Assembly (NCBI GenBank): GCA_036504855.1
Contig: DASXUL010000090.1
Location: 1 to 18,917 of the forward strand
DNA: 18,917 nucleotides
Source: DASXUL01 sp036504855
GTDB lineage: Bacteria; Armatimonadota; DTGP01; JAKQQT01
Direction: 5' to 3'
Positions 6,510 to 13,555 of this stretch are shown here, piece after piece. Within the stretch, counting starts at the first letter, position 1. Each line of letters begins with the position of its first letter. A program made the translations under genes and the position numbers. Under the pieces are notes generated by a model that was not told where the DNA came from, did no database searches, and saw nothing but the letters and a program-made list of their open reading frames with translations.

Positions 6510-9500
6510 CAGGCGCGTCCTTTCGCGGCCCGCGTCACGAGGGCGCCGAGCTCCTGCACGGTCCCTGTGATCGGGCGCGGGTTGTAGTTGTTGATCGTCT
6601 GCTGCACGCTCACGGAGTGGGACTGGGCCACCGGCGCGGAGGGCGCGACGGGCGCTCCATACGTCCCGAGGGCGTAGACGTTCGGCGTGGTAAGCGTCGG
6701 CATGGCGAAGCTGAGGGCGCGCCGTTTCCTGCGCTTCTTGAACAGGGAGCCGAGCGCCCCGCCGATGAGGCCGCCCGCCAGCGCGCCCAGGGGGCCGCCG
6801 GCGGCCATGCCGATGGCGGAACCGAGGCCGCCGCCGAGACCGCTTCGGTTGTTCTTCCCGAACAGCATCGGGGCGAGGAAGGAGCCGGCGAGCCCGGCCA
6901 GCGCCACGCCGCCGAGGGACGAGGCCCCGAGCTTCCGGCCGAGCAGCTTCCCGAACGCCTTGTTCAGCCCGCCGATCCCTGGGATGCCCTTGCCGCCGCT
7001 CGGCGCGCCGAACGGACCGCTGCCCGGGCCGCCCGCGATGGCGGCCGCGGCGCCGGCGATCCCGGTTCCGCCCGCCTGCTGCCCGCCGAGGCTGAGCAGG
7101 TTGGCGATCCCGTTCTTGACGCCGGCGTACACGAGGTCCTGCAGGGCCCGCTTGGCGATGTTCGTGAGGCTCTTCCAGAAGTCGGACCATGCCCCCTTGG
7201 CTCCGGTGAGGGCGTTGACGAAGGCGTCGGAGAAGGCGCGGATGGCATCCATGCCGGCGTTCTTGGCGATGTCCCCCCGCTCCCGCCACTCCTTGCGCCA
7301 ATCGTCCCGGCCCTCCTTCGCGTCGGGCACGTCGATCGGCTGGACCTTCCCGGGCTCCTCAATGCCGGCGATCTTGGCCTTCGTGGCGGCGATCTGCTGC
7401 TCAAGGCGAAGGCGTTCCTTCACGTCGGCCGTCAGCGCCTTCCGGTTCTCCAGGAGTTGCAGATCGTTCTGGAAGTTGTGGAGGCTGACCTGCTCCAACC
7501 CCTTGGCGATGGTGAGCTGCTTCTCGGCCTCCAGCCCCTTGGCCGCCTCGGCGATGGCGTCCGCCTGGGCGGTCAGCGCGGCCGCCTTCGCCGCAGCGCC
7601 GAACATGGCGGCCACGACCGCGGCGGTCAGGAGTTCCTGCTCGCGGGCCTTCTGCCGCCTGATCTGGAGGTCGTACCAGATCTCGTAATCGCTCTGGATG
7701 CCGGCCTTCTCCTGCTCGGAGATCTGCTTCGTCTTCAGCGCATCCTCTACCCGCAGGTCGATGGTGCGGCGCGCGTTGTCAGCCGCCGCCTGGTCCGCAT
7801 CGAGCCGGGCCTGGCGCGCCTCCTGCAGGTCCTGCAACTCCTGCTGGTGAGCCTGGCTCTCCATATCCATGCGCTGCTGGAAGTCGTCGAGGATGTCGTT
7901 GGTCGTCTTGTCCCACGCCTCGTCGAGCTCCTTGACATAGGCGGCCTCGGCCGCGGCCATGGAGGTCTCGAAGGTCCGGCGGTCGGTCTGGCGGGCGGAG
8001 AGCATCTTCTCGCCGGCGCCGGCGTGCGAGGCCCAGTTCTCGCGCAGCTTCTGGCCGGCTTCGATCTCGGCGGCGCGACGGCGGGAGAGAGGGGTATCCT
8101 GAGCGCGCAGCAGCTCGAGCTCGGCTTCCACGAGGGCGCCGTTCACCGCCTTGTAGAACTCGGCATAGGCGGCCTTGCGGCCCTTCTCCGCGGCGGCCAG
8201 TACGGCGGCGTGCGCCTTGGCGTTCGCCTTCGAGCCGGCCGGCTCCGAACGGAGCGTCTCTTCAACGTCATTCAGCGCCGAGCGCAGGCGGCCTTCCGGC
8301 GTCTGGTCCAGGCTGAGGATCTGCTTCGTGGCCTGCGCTCTCGCCTGGGCCGCCTCCTCGGCCAGCTTCTTCGCGGCCTTCTCGCCCTTCGTGTCCACCT
8401 GGGGAGTTCCGACGCGCGGGACCTCGACGTCGGGGACAGCCGGCGTGTCCAGGACCTTCGCCATGGCGGCGTCGACGGGGCCCCTCCCCTTCCACTTCCA
8501 CACCGTTACGCCTGGGCGGGCCTTGACCGTGTACACAGGCGGGGTCTTCCCGTGCGTCGGGCTACCGATCCAGTCGTATTCCGGGCGGGCCGAAGGCATG
8601 TCTGCTTTCGCGCCCGGCACTGGCTCGTAGGCCTTGCTCACGCGGCCTTGCGCTATGAGGCTATTCTTGCGCGATGGAGCGAGAGCCTCCCATTCGTCGG
8701 CCGTATACCGGTGGTTCTCTTCGGGGACCCGGACGAACCCTCCGTGCTCTTTGAGGATCGCCGGGTTCTTCTTCGCGGCCTTCATATAGTCGGAGGCTCG
8801 GGACTGGTAGTAATGGGCTTCGCGGTCCTGGGTGTTTCCGGCGGCCTCGCGCTCATGCTCAATCTGCTTGCCCCGCTGGTAGATCAGGTACATAGCTGCG
8901 GCGAAGGCCGCTAGCAGCTTCAGCCAGCCAGGTATCATCGCGACCATCGACGCCATGCCGGAGACCAATCCCTTACTGCCGCCGGCGGCTGCCAGCGACG
9001 CAGTATTCAGGCCCACGTACGCTGAGGCAAGGAGCCGCACGCCGCCGGCCGCCTTCACCAGGTACGGACCGAGCACGAGAGCCGTCTGGATCACCTTCGC
9101 CAGCGCGCTCCCGGCCAGGGCGACGGCGGTAGCGATGCCCGCCCACTTCGCCGCGCTGAGGACGAGATCCGGGTGGCGGGCGAGGAACTTCAGCGCCTCG
9201 GAGGCGGCCTTGGCCAGCTTGCCGAACTCCTCCCCGATCTCGCGGGCCCACTTGCGCAGCGTGCCGTCCTTGCGGAGGCGCATAACCTCATTCAGCAGGT
9301 CGTTCAGGGCGGGCTTGGCCACGCGGTTGATCTCGTCGCCCAGGCCGTCCGCGTCGGCGTTGGCGAGGAACTGCGACCAGAGGTCCTTGAGGTTCGAGAT
9401 GATGCCGTTCATCGTCCGGGCCTGGGAGGCCATGCCGCCGCCGAACGCTTTTTCGAAGCCGCGGAGGATGGCGCTGATCGCCTTCTCTACGTCAATGCCG

Positions 9501-10315
9501 GCGATCCCGATGTTCGCCATCTCCTTGCTCGTGAGGTGGAACTCCCGTTGCAGGATCTGGCCGGCATTGAGCCCCAGCTCGCCGATCTGGTTGATCTCCT
9601 CCTGGGAGACCTTTCCCTTGGCGCGCATCTGTCCCAGCGCCCGGATGACGGCATCCATGCCCTCAGCCCCAGCCCCCACGGCGGAGACGGCGTCTCCCAC
9701 GCTGGTCAGAGTGGGGATGAGCTCCTTAGCGCTGAAGCCGTAGGCGAGGAGCTGCTTGGCAGCCTGGGTGACCTGGCCGAACTCGAAGGGGGTTTCCGCC
9801 GCGAACTTGCTGAGCGCCTGGATGGACTTCCTCGCGGCGTCCGAGGAGTGAAGCAGCGTGCCGAAGGCGACGGAGGTCTGCTCCATGTTCGCGGCGGTGG
9901 ACATGGCGGTCTTGCCGAGCACGGCCATGCCGGCGGCGCCGATCCCGCCCACGAGGGCCAGGCGCGCGCTGATCGCGCCGGCGGAGTCGGCCAGGCTCTT
10001 CATGCCGTACTCGGCGTCGGCGAGGGTTCGGCGGGCGTTGGCCCCGTAGGCCGTGAACGCTCGGCCGAGGAGGCTCATACGCCGGGAGGCGGAATCCGCG
10101 GCGTCTCCCACGCCCTTGGCGGCCTGCTCGGCCTCCTTCAGGGCCGCCTTCGCCTTGGAGCCGGCGACCTTGACCTCTACGCCGAGCCTGCCGAACTGGG
10201 CTCCCGCCGCCTTGGCGACGGCCTCAAGCGTCTCCGCGGTCTTCGCGGTATCGAGGAGTTCCTTGCGCGCGGCCGCGCCGTTCGCACGGATGTAGATGCT
10301 GATCTGGTTGGACAT
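6509..10315 (-). CDS. Tail tape measure protein, 1268 aa
   Basis: This is the longest gene and sets tail length. Residues 1-110 are helical and Ala/Lys-rich. Residues about 110-320 look like the TP901-type tape measure core (MSTAANMEQTSVAFGTLL, TPFEFGQVTQAAKQLLAYGF, ALGQMRAKGKVSQEEINQIGE). Hydrophobic segments lie at about 386-480, as expected for a protein thought to contact the membrane at DNA entry. Residues about 640-960 are long charged coiled coil (QAHQQELQDLQEARQARLD). A Gly/Pro-rich hydrophobic region (about 1100-1215) precedes a C-terminal QQTINNYNPRP segment. No peptidase or lysozyme motif is visible. It ends in the Dit start codon. No Shine-Dalgarno sequence is visible before its ATG, and 2.4 kb of opposite-strand cargo separates it from the chaperone genes. 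Confidence 0.94.
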   Translation of the reverse strand: MSNQISIYIRANGAAARKELLDTAKTAETLEAVAKAAGAQFGRLGVEVKVAGSKAKAALKEAEQAAKGVGDAADSASRRMSLLGRAFTAYGANARRTLADAEYGMKSLADSAGAISARLALVGGIGAAGMAVLGKTAMSTAANMEQTSVAFGTLLHSSDAARKSIQALSKFAAETPFEFGQVTQAAKQLLAYGFSAKELIPTLTSVGDAVSAVGAGAEGMDAVIRALGQMRAKGKVSQEEINQIGELGLNAGQILQREFHLTSKEMANIGIAGIDVEKAISAILRGFEKAFGGGMASQARTMNGIISNLKDLWSQFLANADADGLGDEINRVAKPALNDLLNEVMRLRKDGTLRKWAREIGEEFGKLAKAASEALKFLARHPDLVLSAAKWAGIATAVALAGSALAKVIQTALVLGPYLVKAAGGVRLLASAYVGLNTASLAAAGGSKGLVSGMASMVAMIPGWLKLLAAFAAAMYLIYQRGKQIEHEREAAGNTQDREAHYYQSRASDYMKAAKKNPAILKEHGGFVRVPEENHRYTADEWEALAPSRKNSLIAQGRVSKAYEPVPGAKADMPSARPEYDWIGSPTHGKTPPVYTVKARPGVTVWKWKGRGPVDAAMAKVLDTPAVPDVEVPRVGTPQVDTKGEKAAKKLAEEAAQARAQATKQILSLDQTPEGRLRSALNDVEETLRSEPAGSKANAKAHAAVLAAAEKGRKAAYAEFYKAVNGALVEAELELLRAQDTPLSRRRAAEIEAGQKLRENWASHAGAGEKMLSARQTDRRTFETSMAAAEAAYVKELDEAWDKTTNDILDDFQQRMDMESQAHQQELQDLQEARQARLDADQAAADNARRTIDLRVEDALKTKQISEQEKAGIQSDYEIWYDLQIRRQKAREQELLTAAVVAAMFGAAAKAAALTAQADAIAEAAKGLEAEKQLTIAKGLEQVSLHNFQNDLQLLENRKALTADVKERLRLEQQIAATKAKIAGIEEPGKVQPIDVPDAKEGRDDWRKEWRERGDIAKNAGMDAIRAFSDAFVNALTGAKGAWSDFWKSLTNIAKRALQDLVYAGVKNGIANLLSLGGQQAGGTGIAGAAAAIAGGPGSGPFGAPSGGKGIPGIGGLNKAFGKLLGRKLGASSLGGVALAGLAGSFLAPMLFGKNNRSGLGGGLGSAIGMAAGGPLGALAGGLIGGALGSLFKKRRKRRALSFAMPTLTTPNVYALGTYGAPVAPSAPVAQSHSVSVQQTINNYNPRPITGTVQELGALVTRAAKGRA

Positions 10316-10322
10316 AACGCGA

Positions 10323-10335
10323 GGATTATGCCGGC
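10323..10335 (-). repeat. Intergenic motif GCCGGCATAATCC, copy C
   Basis: This copy ends 8 bases before the tape measure ATG and is the only recognisable element in its leader. It shares GSCGGCATAATC with copies near 1715 and 14755. Because it stays next to the tape measure, the cargo genes appear to have inserted between it and the chaperone stop. Function unknown. Confidence 0.5.
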
Positions 10336-10370
10336 CGTGCAGGGCGAAGACGCAACGATCCAGCCTGCCT

Positions 10371-10399
10371 TTGACTTCACAAAGCCGGCATGCTATCGT
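10371..10399 (+). promoter_or_regulatory. Sigma70-type promoter for the first cargo gene
   Basis: TTGACT at 10371-10376, a 17-base spacer, then TATCGT at 10394-10399, with an upstream TG (TGC before the -10), i.e. an extended -10. The ATG of the lipoprotein gene lies 35 bases downstream with GAGGAGG between. The promoter is on the plus strand, opposite to the late operon, as expected for independently expressed lysogenic cargo. Confidence 0.7.
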
Positions 10400-10434
10400 T
10401 CAGCAAATTCTGTTCGGTGCGAGGAGGTCACACG

Positions 10435-10881
10435 ATGAAGTGGTCGTTGTTCCTGGTGGCGATCGCATGCGTTGTCTGTTTGCCTGGCTGTTCTGGGCCC
10501 GCGGGCTCGACAGAGCCGAGGGGAGGGCTTACGATAGGACTCTCCCTCGTACCCGCCCTATCGGCCGATCCCGGCATCTGCGAATGCTGGGGCTTTTACG
10601 GCAACTTCGAAGGGTACTCCGTCCCAAACTTCTGGCAGACGCACGCCCGAACCTGGAGCGTGACCTTGGAAAACGGGGACCCCTCAGAAGCGGTATTCGT
10701 CGAAGAGCGGACCGAGCGGGTGGGAGGATACGAGAGAGTGGCCTACGCGTTCCGGCCCACGCGTCCCGCCTCGACCGTCTATCTCTGCACGCTGCAAGTG
10801 CACGAGACTGGCGATCCGAAGAGCCTGGTGATCGCCACTAGGTCGACCACGATTGGCATTACGGCTTCTACCGCGCCGTAA
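10435..10881 (+). CDS. Cargo ('moron') lipoprotein, 148 aa, unknown function
   Basis: The start MKWSLFLVAIACV at 10435 is preceded by a strong GAGGAGG site 7 bases away; an upstream in-frame ATG at 10390 has no such site. The N-terminus is a lipoprotein signal: K2, a hydrophobic core (residues 4-15) and the lipobox L16-P17-G18-C19, with Ser at +2. The mature part has CEC at about residues 50-52 and a beta-rich stretch resembling an Ig-like sandwich (TWSVTLENG, VFVEERTE, YERVAYAFRPTRPASTVYLCTLQV). I recognise no family. It lies opposite to the surrounding tail genes, with its own promoter and terminator, the hallmarks of a prophage-carried gene expressed in the lysogen. Surface lipoproteins from prophages often block superinfection or alter the host envelope; that role here is a hypothesis. 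Confidence 0.86.
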   Translation: MKWSLFLVAIACVVCLPGCSGPAGSTEPRGGLTIGLSLVPALSADPGICECWGFYGNFEGYSVPNFWQTHARTWSVTLENGDPSEAVFVEERTERVGGYERVAYAFRPTRPASTVYLCTLQVHETGDPKSLVIATRSTTIGITASTAP

Positions 10882-10912
10882 GCGCCATATGGGCTGCCAT
10901 TCAGGTAGACGA

Positions 10913-10943
10913 AGGGGCCAGGAGCATCGCGCTCCTGGCCCCT
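10913..10943 (+). terminator. Hairpin terminator after the first cargo gene
   Basis: Perfect 13-bp inverted repeat: AGGGGCCAGGAGC, a 5-base loop (ATCGC), then its complement ending at 10943. It begins 31 bases after the lipoprotein stop. The following sequence (CTGCCTGTCTATC) is only modestly T-rich. In the minus direction it follows the decayed chaperone copy by about 8 bases, so it could act in both directions. Confidence 0.75.
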
Positions 10944-10951
10944 CTGCCTGT

Positions 10952-11071
10952 CTATCCACCCATCCCAACCGTGAACAGCCCGCCTTTGGCCAGGACCTTC
11001 GGCAACCGGCGGAGGTAGCCTTCCCGTGGCCGACTGCTCCGCCGCATCACAGACACGCCCGGGCAGTAGTC
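10952..11071 (-). pseudogene. Decayed second copy of the tail assembly chaperone C-terminus
   Basis: Read on the minus strand, this encodes DYCPGVSV, a diverged stretch, then EGYLRRLPKVL and a short end FTVGMGG before TAG. The intact downstream chaperone frame at 12850-13002 encodes HYYPGVRV, EGYLRRLPKVL and LLTAGMGR before TAG. The DNA is nearly identical over EGYLRRLPKVL, and the end GGGATGGGT.GATAG matches through the stop codon. Nine codons are missing between LPKVL and the end. No similarity is seen upstream of about 11071, so only the 3' part survives. A TTG-started frame continues to 11146, but its codon use looks random. This is best read as a scar of recombination or duplication at the cargo insertion site. 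Confidence 0.72.
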
Positions 11072-11547
11072 GGCCTTCCGTATTTGAGCAGTGGCCCTCA
11101 GCCTTTCGGCCCCTCTCTGAAGGAGCAAGCTCGGGTTTCGCCTCAATCCTCATCCGACCGGAGTCGCAATTTGCGGCGCGAAAGGTAGCAGATAAACCAG
11201 ACTTCTTCACCCTTACGCCGGCAGCGACCGATGCCATCATCTCTACTAATGGCATTGCGGCGGTCCCCTCCGCCGCGCGTCATTGGTGGTTCGCCCCGAT
11301 CCGTGCACTTGTAAACGGCTGGTAGATCGCTACGAGGCTCCTTCGCGGTCCAACGACGTACCGCACTGACCAGACGCTGCTGCTTGCGACGAAGTGGTGC
11401 ACCCCTGTTCAATGCTGCATCCCCTGGATCCACGGAGATCACAGAAGCAGCGCCACGCCGCGAGGCAATGCTGTTCCACATGCGATGCCCCAGGCGTGCG
11501 TAGCGTAACACGCTACTACACAGCAGGACACAGTTGAGGAACCCACT
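11072..11547. other. Region of 476 bases without a convincing gene, upstream of the second cargo gene
   Basis: Open frames exist on both strands (for example a GTG-started 122-residue frame at 11511-11143 minus, rich in Arg and Gly). None has coding-like codon use, a clear ribosome-binding site or a recognisable family. The composition is less G/C-biased than the structural genes. It probably contains decayed cargo or chaperone-flank DNA plus the control region of the second cargo gene. No strong -35/-10 pair is visible. The only structured element is the inverted repeat at 11500-11516. A GAGG site lies 8 bases before the ATG at 11548. Confidence 0.5.
11500..11516. promoter_or_regulatory. Short inverted repeat upstream of the second cargo gene (possible operator)
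   Basis: GTAGCGT, three bases (AAC), ACGCTAC: a perfect 7-bp dyad ending 31 bases before the ATG at 11548. Size and position suit a repressor site or a small 5' leader hairpin, but chance occurrence is possible. Confidence 0.35.
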
Positions 11548-12684
11548 ATGACTTTACCGCGCGTTTCCCTCTTGGCCCTCGTAGCCCTTTTGGGCTGCAC
11601 TTCCGCCAAGGCCAGTTACCTGTTCGCGAATAAGGCCGTGGCCAAACCTTGGATAGCGGCCGACTACCAGACCGGGGCCAGCGACTATTGCACGAACACG
11701 GTTCGAGCCCTGCTCCTGCAGAGCATTCCACGTGGAATGTACGTCCCGGCGCCCAACACGGCGGTGCGGGCAATCAGCAGCGATGGGTCCATGTTCATCA
11801 AGCTGGACGATGGGAGCGTCACCCAGTGCGAGGACCTTTACACCGACTCGAACGGCTATATGACGGTGACAGTGACTGCGACGGCTCCCGGCACACGCAC
11901 CCTGCGTCTGGTCGGTCCGGGCATGGAGGACACCATCTACTGCGGCTTCGCCAACGGGCATTTCACCACAGCGCAGCACATCAACAAGGTCCAGCTCTTT
12001 GAGCCTGCCGATCCCTGGTGGTACTCCTGGAATGAGATTTACAACTCCTCGATCCAGCCGACACCCGTCCCTGCTCCGCTCGCTGGGGACGCAACTCCGC
12101 TCATCGACTCCAACAGGATCGCGCTGTCAGCGCACTCGTTGTGCCCCGTGGGCGGGATAGGGGGCTACTTCCAGAACTACTATGCCGACCTGACCATGGA
12201 TTCGGTGATCACGTGGGTAGCCGATAGCCCAACTAACGCAACGATGACTCCGGGTTGGCAGTACAGAGTGGGGTTCTGGGGCCGCGCTGAGGCGTCTGAG
12301 GCAGCGCCGCGGCACACGCATTCGTATTCCTTTGTTGGTGAACAGGCCAGCGTTAGCGGGATCATTAACTCCGGCACGCAGGGAACCGAGAGCATTGCCG
12401 TGGCGCTGCAAGACACCATGGATTACCAGTCGCTGGACACGGATTGGACTCCGCTTCACACCCTCTCATATACGCCGCAGCCGCTCACGCAACCGCTCAC
12501 AAGCAGTCCCACCGATGCCGACTACATAATCCGGCTCACCGCGTATGCCGATCCGCCAGCCGAGGAGGGTCACACATACGAAGGCTGGGCTCAGGCCTTG
12601 TGTGACATCAGGGCGACGATTCCAGAGAAGACCGAATCGTGCCCCTATATCATCGAGCACGTGCATACGCAGAGCGTGTTCTAG
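11548..12684 (+). CDS. Cargo ('moron') secreted or lipoprotein, 378 aa, unknown function
   Basis: The start at 11548 (MTLPRVSLLALVALLGCTS) has a GAGG site 8 bases upstream. The N-terminus is an export signal: R5, a hydrophobic core at 6-16, then either a lipobox-like LLGC (Cys17) or a signal peptidase I site after A20-K21-A22. The mature protein is beta-rich with many aromatic residues and several Cys (YCTNTV, TQCEDLY, IYCGF, SLCPVGG, LCDIR, ESCPY), which suggests disulphides outside the cytoplasm. A mid-region stretch (VITWVADSPTNATMTPGWQYRVGFWGR, shown here only as its motif VITWVADS...GWQYRVGFWGR) looks like a beta sandwich, followed by HTHSYSFVGEQASV. I recognise no family. It is on the strand opposite the tail operon and is ended by a strong terminator. 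A role at the host surface in the lysogen is a hypothesis. Confidence 0.86.
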   Translation: MTLPRVSLLALVALLGCTSAKASYLFANKAVAKPWIAADYQTGASDYCTNTVRALLLQSIPRGMYVPAPNTAVRAISSDGSMFIKLDDGSVTQCEDLYTDSNGYMTVTVTATAPGTRTLRLVGPGMEDTIYCGFANGHFTTAQHINKVQLFEPADPWWYSWNEIYNSSIQPTPVPAPLAGDATPLIDSNRIALSAHSLCPVGGIGGYFQNYYADLTMDSVITWVADSPTNATMTPGWQYRVGFWGRAEASEAAPRHTHSYSFVGEQASVSGIINSGTQGTESIAVALQDTMDYQSLDTDWTPLHTLSYTPQPLTQPLTSSPTDADYIIRLTAYADPPAEEGHTYEGWAQALCDIRATIPEKTESCPYIIEHVHTQSVF

Positions 12685-12722
12685 GTCGCGTCTGAAGTGC
12701 GTGGGCCGGGAAACCCCCTAGG

Positions 12723-12761
12723 TGAAACGCCGCCTCTCAACGTTCGAGAGGCGGCGTTTCA
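12723..12761 (+). terminator. Strong hairpin terminator after the second cargo gene
   Basis: Perfect 16-bp inverted repeat (TGAAACGCCGCCTCTC and its complement) with a 7-base loop. It starts 38 bases after the stop at 12684 and is followed on the plus strand by ATCCTTTC. The A-run/T-run symmetry would allow some activity on the minus strand as well, where it lies between the chaperone and the tape measure. Confidence 0.85.
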
Positions 12762-12849
12762 TCCTTTCGGCGTATCCCCGCTTCGGCCAGTACGCAGGCG
12801 GCGGCCCGCGCCCCCTGCCCGCGAAGCTCCGGGATCTTTCCGAGTTACG

Positions 12850-13002
12850 CTATCGACCCATCCCAGCCGTTAGCAGCCTGCCCGTGGCAAGGGCCATCGC
12901 TCCGGCCTGTGGCTCCAGCACCTTCGGCAGCCGGCGGAGGTAGCCCTCCAGTTGCGGGAGGCTCTGCCGATCCACCCTCACGCCGGGGTAGTAATGGGCC
13001 AT
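12850..13002 (-). CDS. Tail assembly chaperone, second reading frame
   Basis: Ends at TAG 12850-12852. The frame is -1 relative to the upstream chaperone gene and stays open far into it. It encodes PGQRTDWAEVFALMAHYYPGV (given here as its key part DWAEVFALMAHYYPG), then EGYLRRLPKVLEPQAG and LLTAGMGR. Long tailed phages usually make a second chaperone product by -1 frameshift just before the tape measure, and this fits by position. No canonical slippery heptamer is visible near the first frame's end (CCG CCC CGG TAG). The coordinates therefore use the first ATG (13002), which has GGAGG 11 bases upstream; the true product may start earlier or be a fusion. The TAG is followed by cargo genes instead of the tape measure. 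Confidence 0.58.
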   Translation of the reverse strand: MAHYYPGVRVDRQSLPQLEGYLRRLPKVLEPQAGAMALATGRLLTAGMGR

Positions 13003-13043
13003 CAAGGCGAACACCTCCGCCCAGTCCGTCCTCTGCCCCGGCT

Positions 13044-13547
13044 CTACCGGGGCGGCGTAGGGTTCAGCCCGCTGCAGTCGAGCACGGCGCGCAGGATCGC
13101 CGGGAACGCCGGCGCCGAGACGTGGCGGCCGATGGTCTCCCGTGTGACATCCACCGTATCCGGCGGGTTGAACGCGATCTCGCAGATGTCGAGCATCGCC
13201 TCGATCTGTTCGGGCGTCAGGGAGGCGGAGGCCATCCGCATGGATGTGGCGATGTCCTCCGGCGTGACTCCCTGCGTCTCCGCGTCGAGGAGCCGGGCCA
13301 GCCGGCCCAGCGCGCCGGGATTGTCCTGAGCGAGCGCCGGCATGAGGTACTCCTCGCCGAGCACGCTCATGGCCTCCTGGAGGCGAGCGTGGTTCATCAG
13401 GGGGACGGGGTGGATGCGGAACTCGCGGCCGCAGAGGTTCACTGTGGGGCCGTTCCCCAGCATGACGTCGAGATCGACGGGCGCGCTCGCCTCCGCCTCC
13501 TTGGCGACCGCCCTGCGCGCCACGCTTCCGGCTTTCGGTGTGCTCAT
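13044..13547 (-). CDS. Tail assembly chaperone, first reading frame, 167 aa
   Basis: The start MSTPKAGSVARRAV at 13547 is chosen because AGGAG lies about 6 bases upstream; a GTG at 13559 overlapping the tail tube stop is the alternative. The protein has a short basic/acidic N-terminus, then a beta-like segment (VNLCGREFRIHPV) and a helical region (LGRLARLLDAETQ, LTPEQIEAMLDICEIAFN) ending NPTPPR. Position between the tube protein and the tape measure, small helical character and the overlapping second frame identify it as the G-type chaperone that coats the tape measure during tail assembly. Family membership is inferred from synteny. Confidence 0.76.
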   Translation of the reverse strand: MSTPKAGSVARRAVAKEAEASAPVDLDVMLGNGPTVNLCGREFRIHPVPLMNHARLQEAMSVLGEEYLMPALAQDNPGALGRLARLLDAETQGVTPEDIATSMRMASASLTPEQIEAMLDICEIAFNPPDTVDVTRETIGRHVSAPAFPAILRAVLDCSGLNPTPPR

Positions 13548-13555
13548 ATCACTCC

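Noticed and set aside
6221..8914. Long plus-strand open frame of 897 codons
   Set aside because: It is antisense to the Dit and tape measure genes and starts inside one and ends inside the other. Low-complexity composition, no family texture.
9173..10438. Plus-strand open frame running into the lipoprotein start region
   Set aside because: It is antisense to the tape measure and has no ribosome-binding site. It only happens to end near the cargo promoter.
11143..11511. Minus-strand 122-codon frame between the cargo genes
   Set aside because: Arg/Gly-rich, codon use not gene-like, weak start and no recognisable motif. It may be decayed DNA, so it is described with the intergenic region.
12722..12943. 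Plus-strand 73-codon frame starting in the terminator
   Set aside because: It begins inside the terminator hairpin and overlaps the chaperone gene antisense, with no ribosome-binding site.
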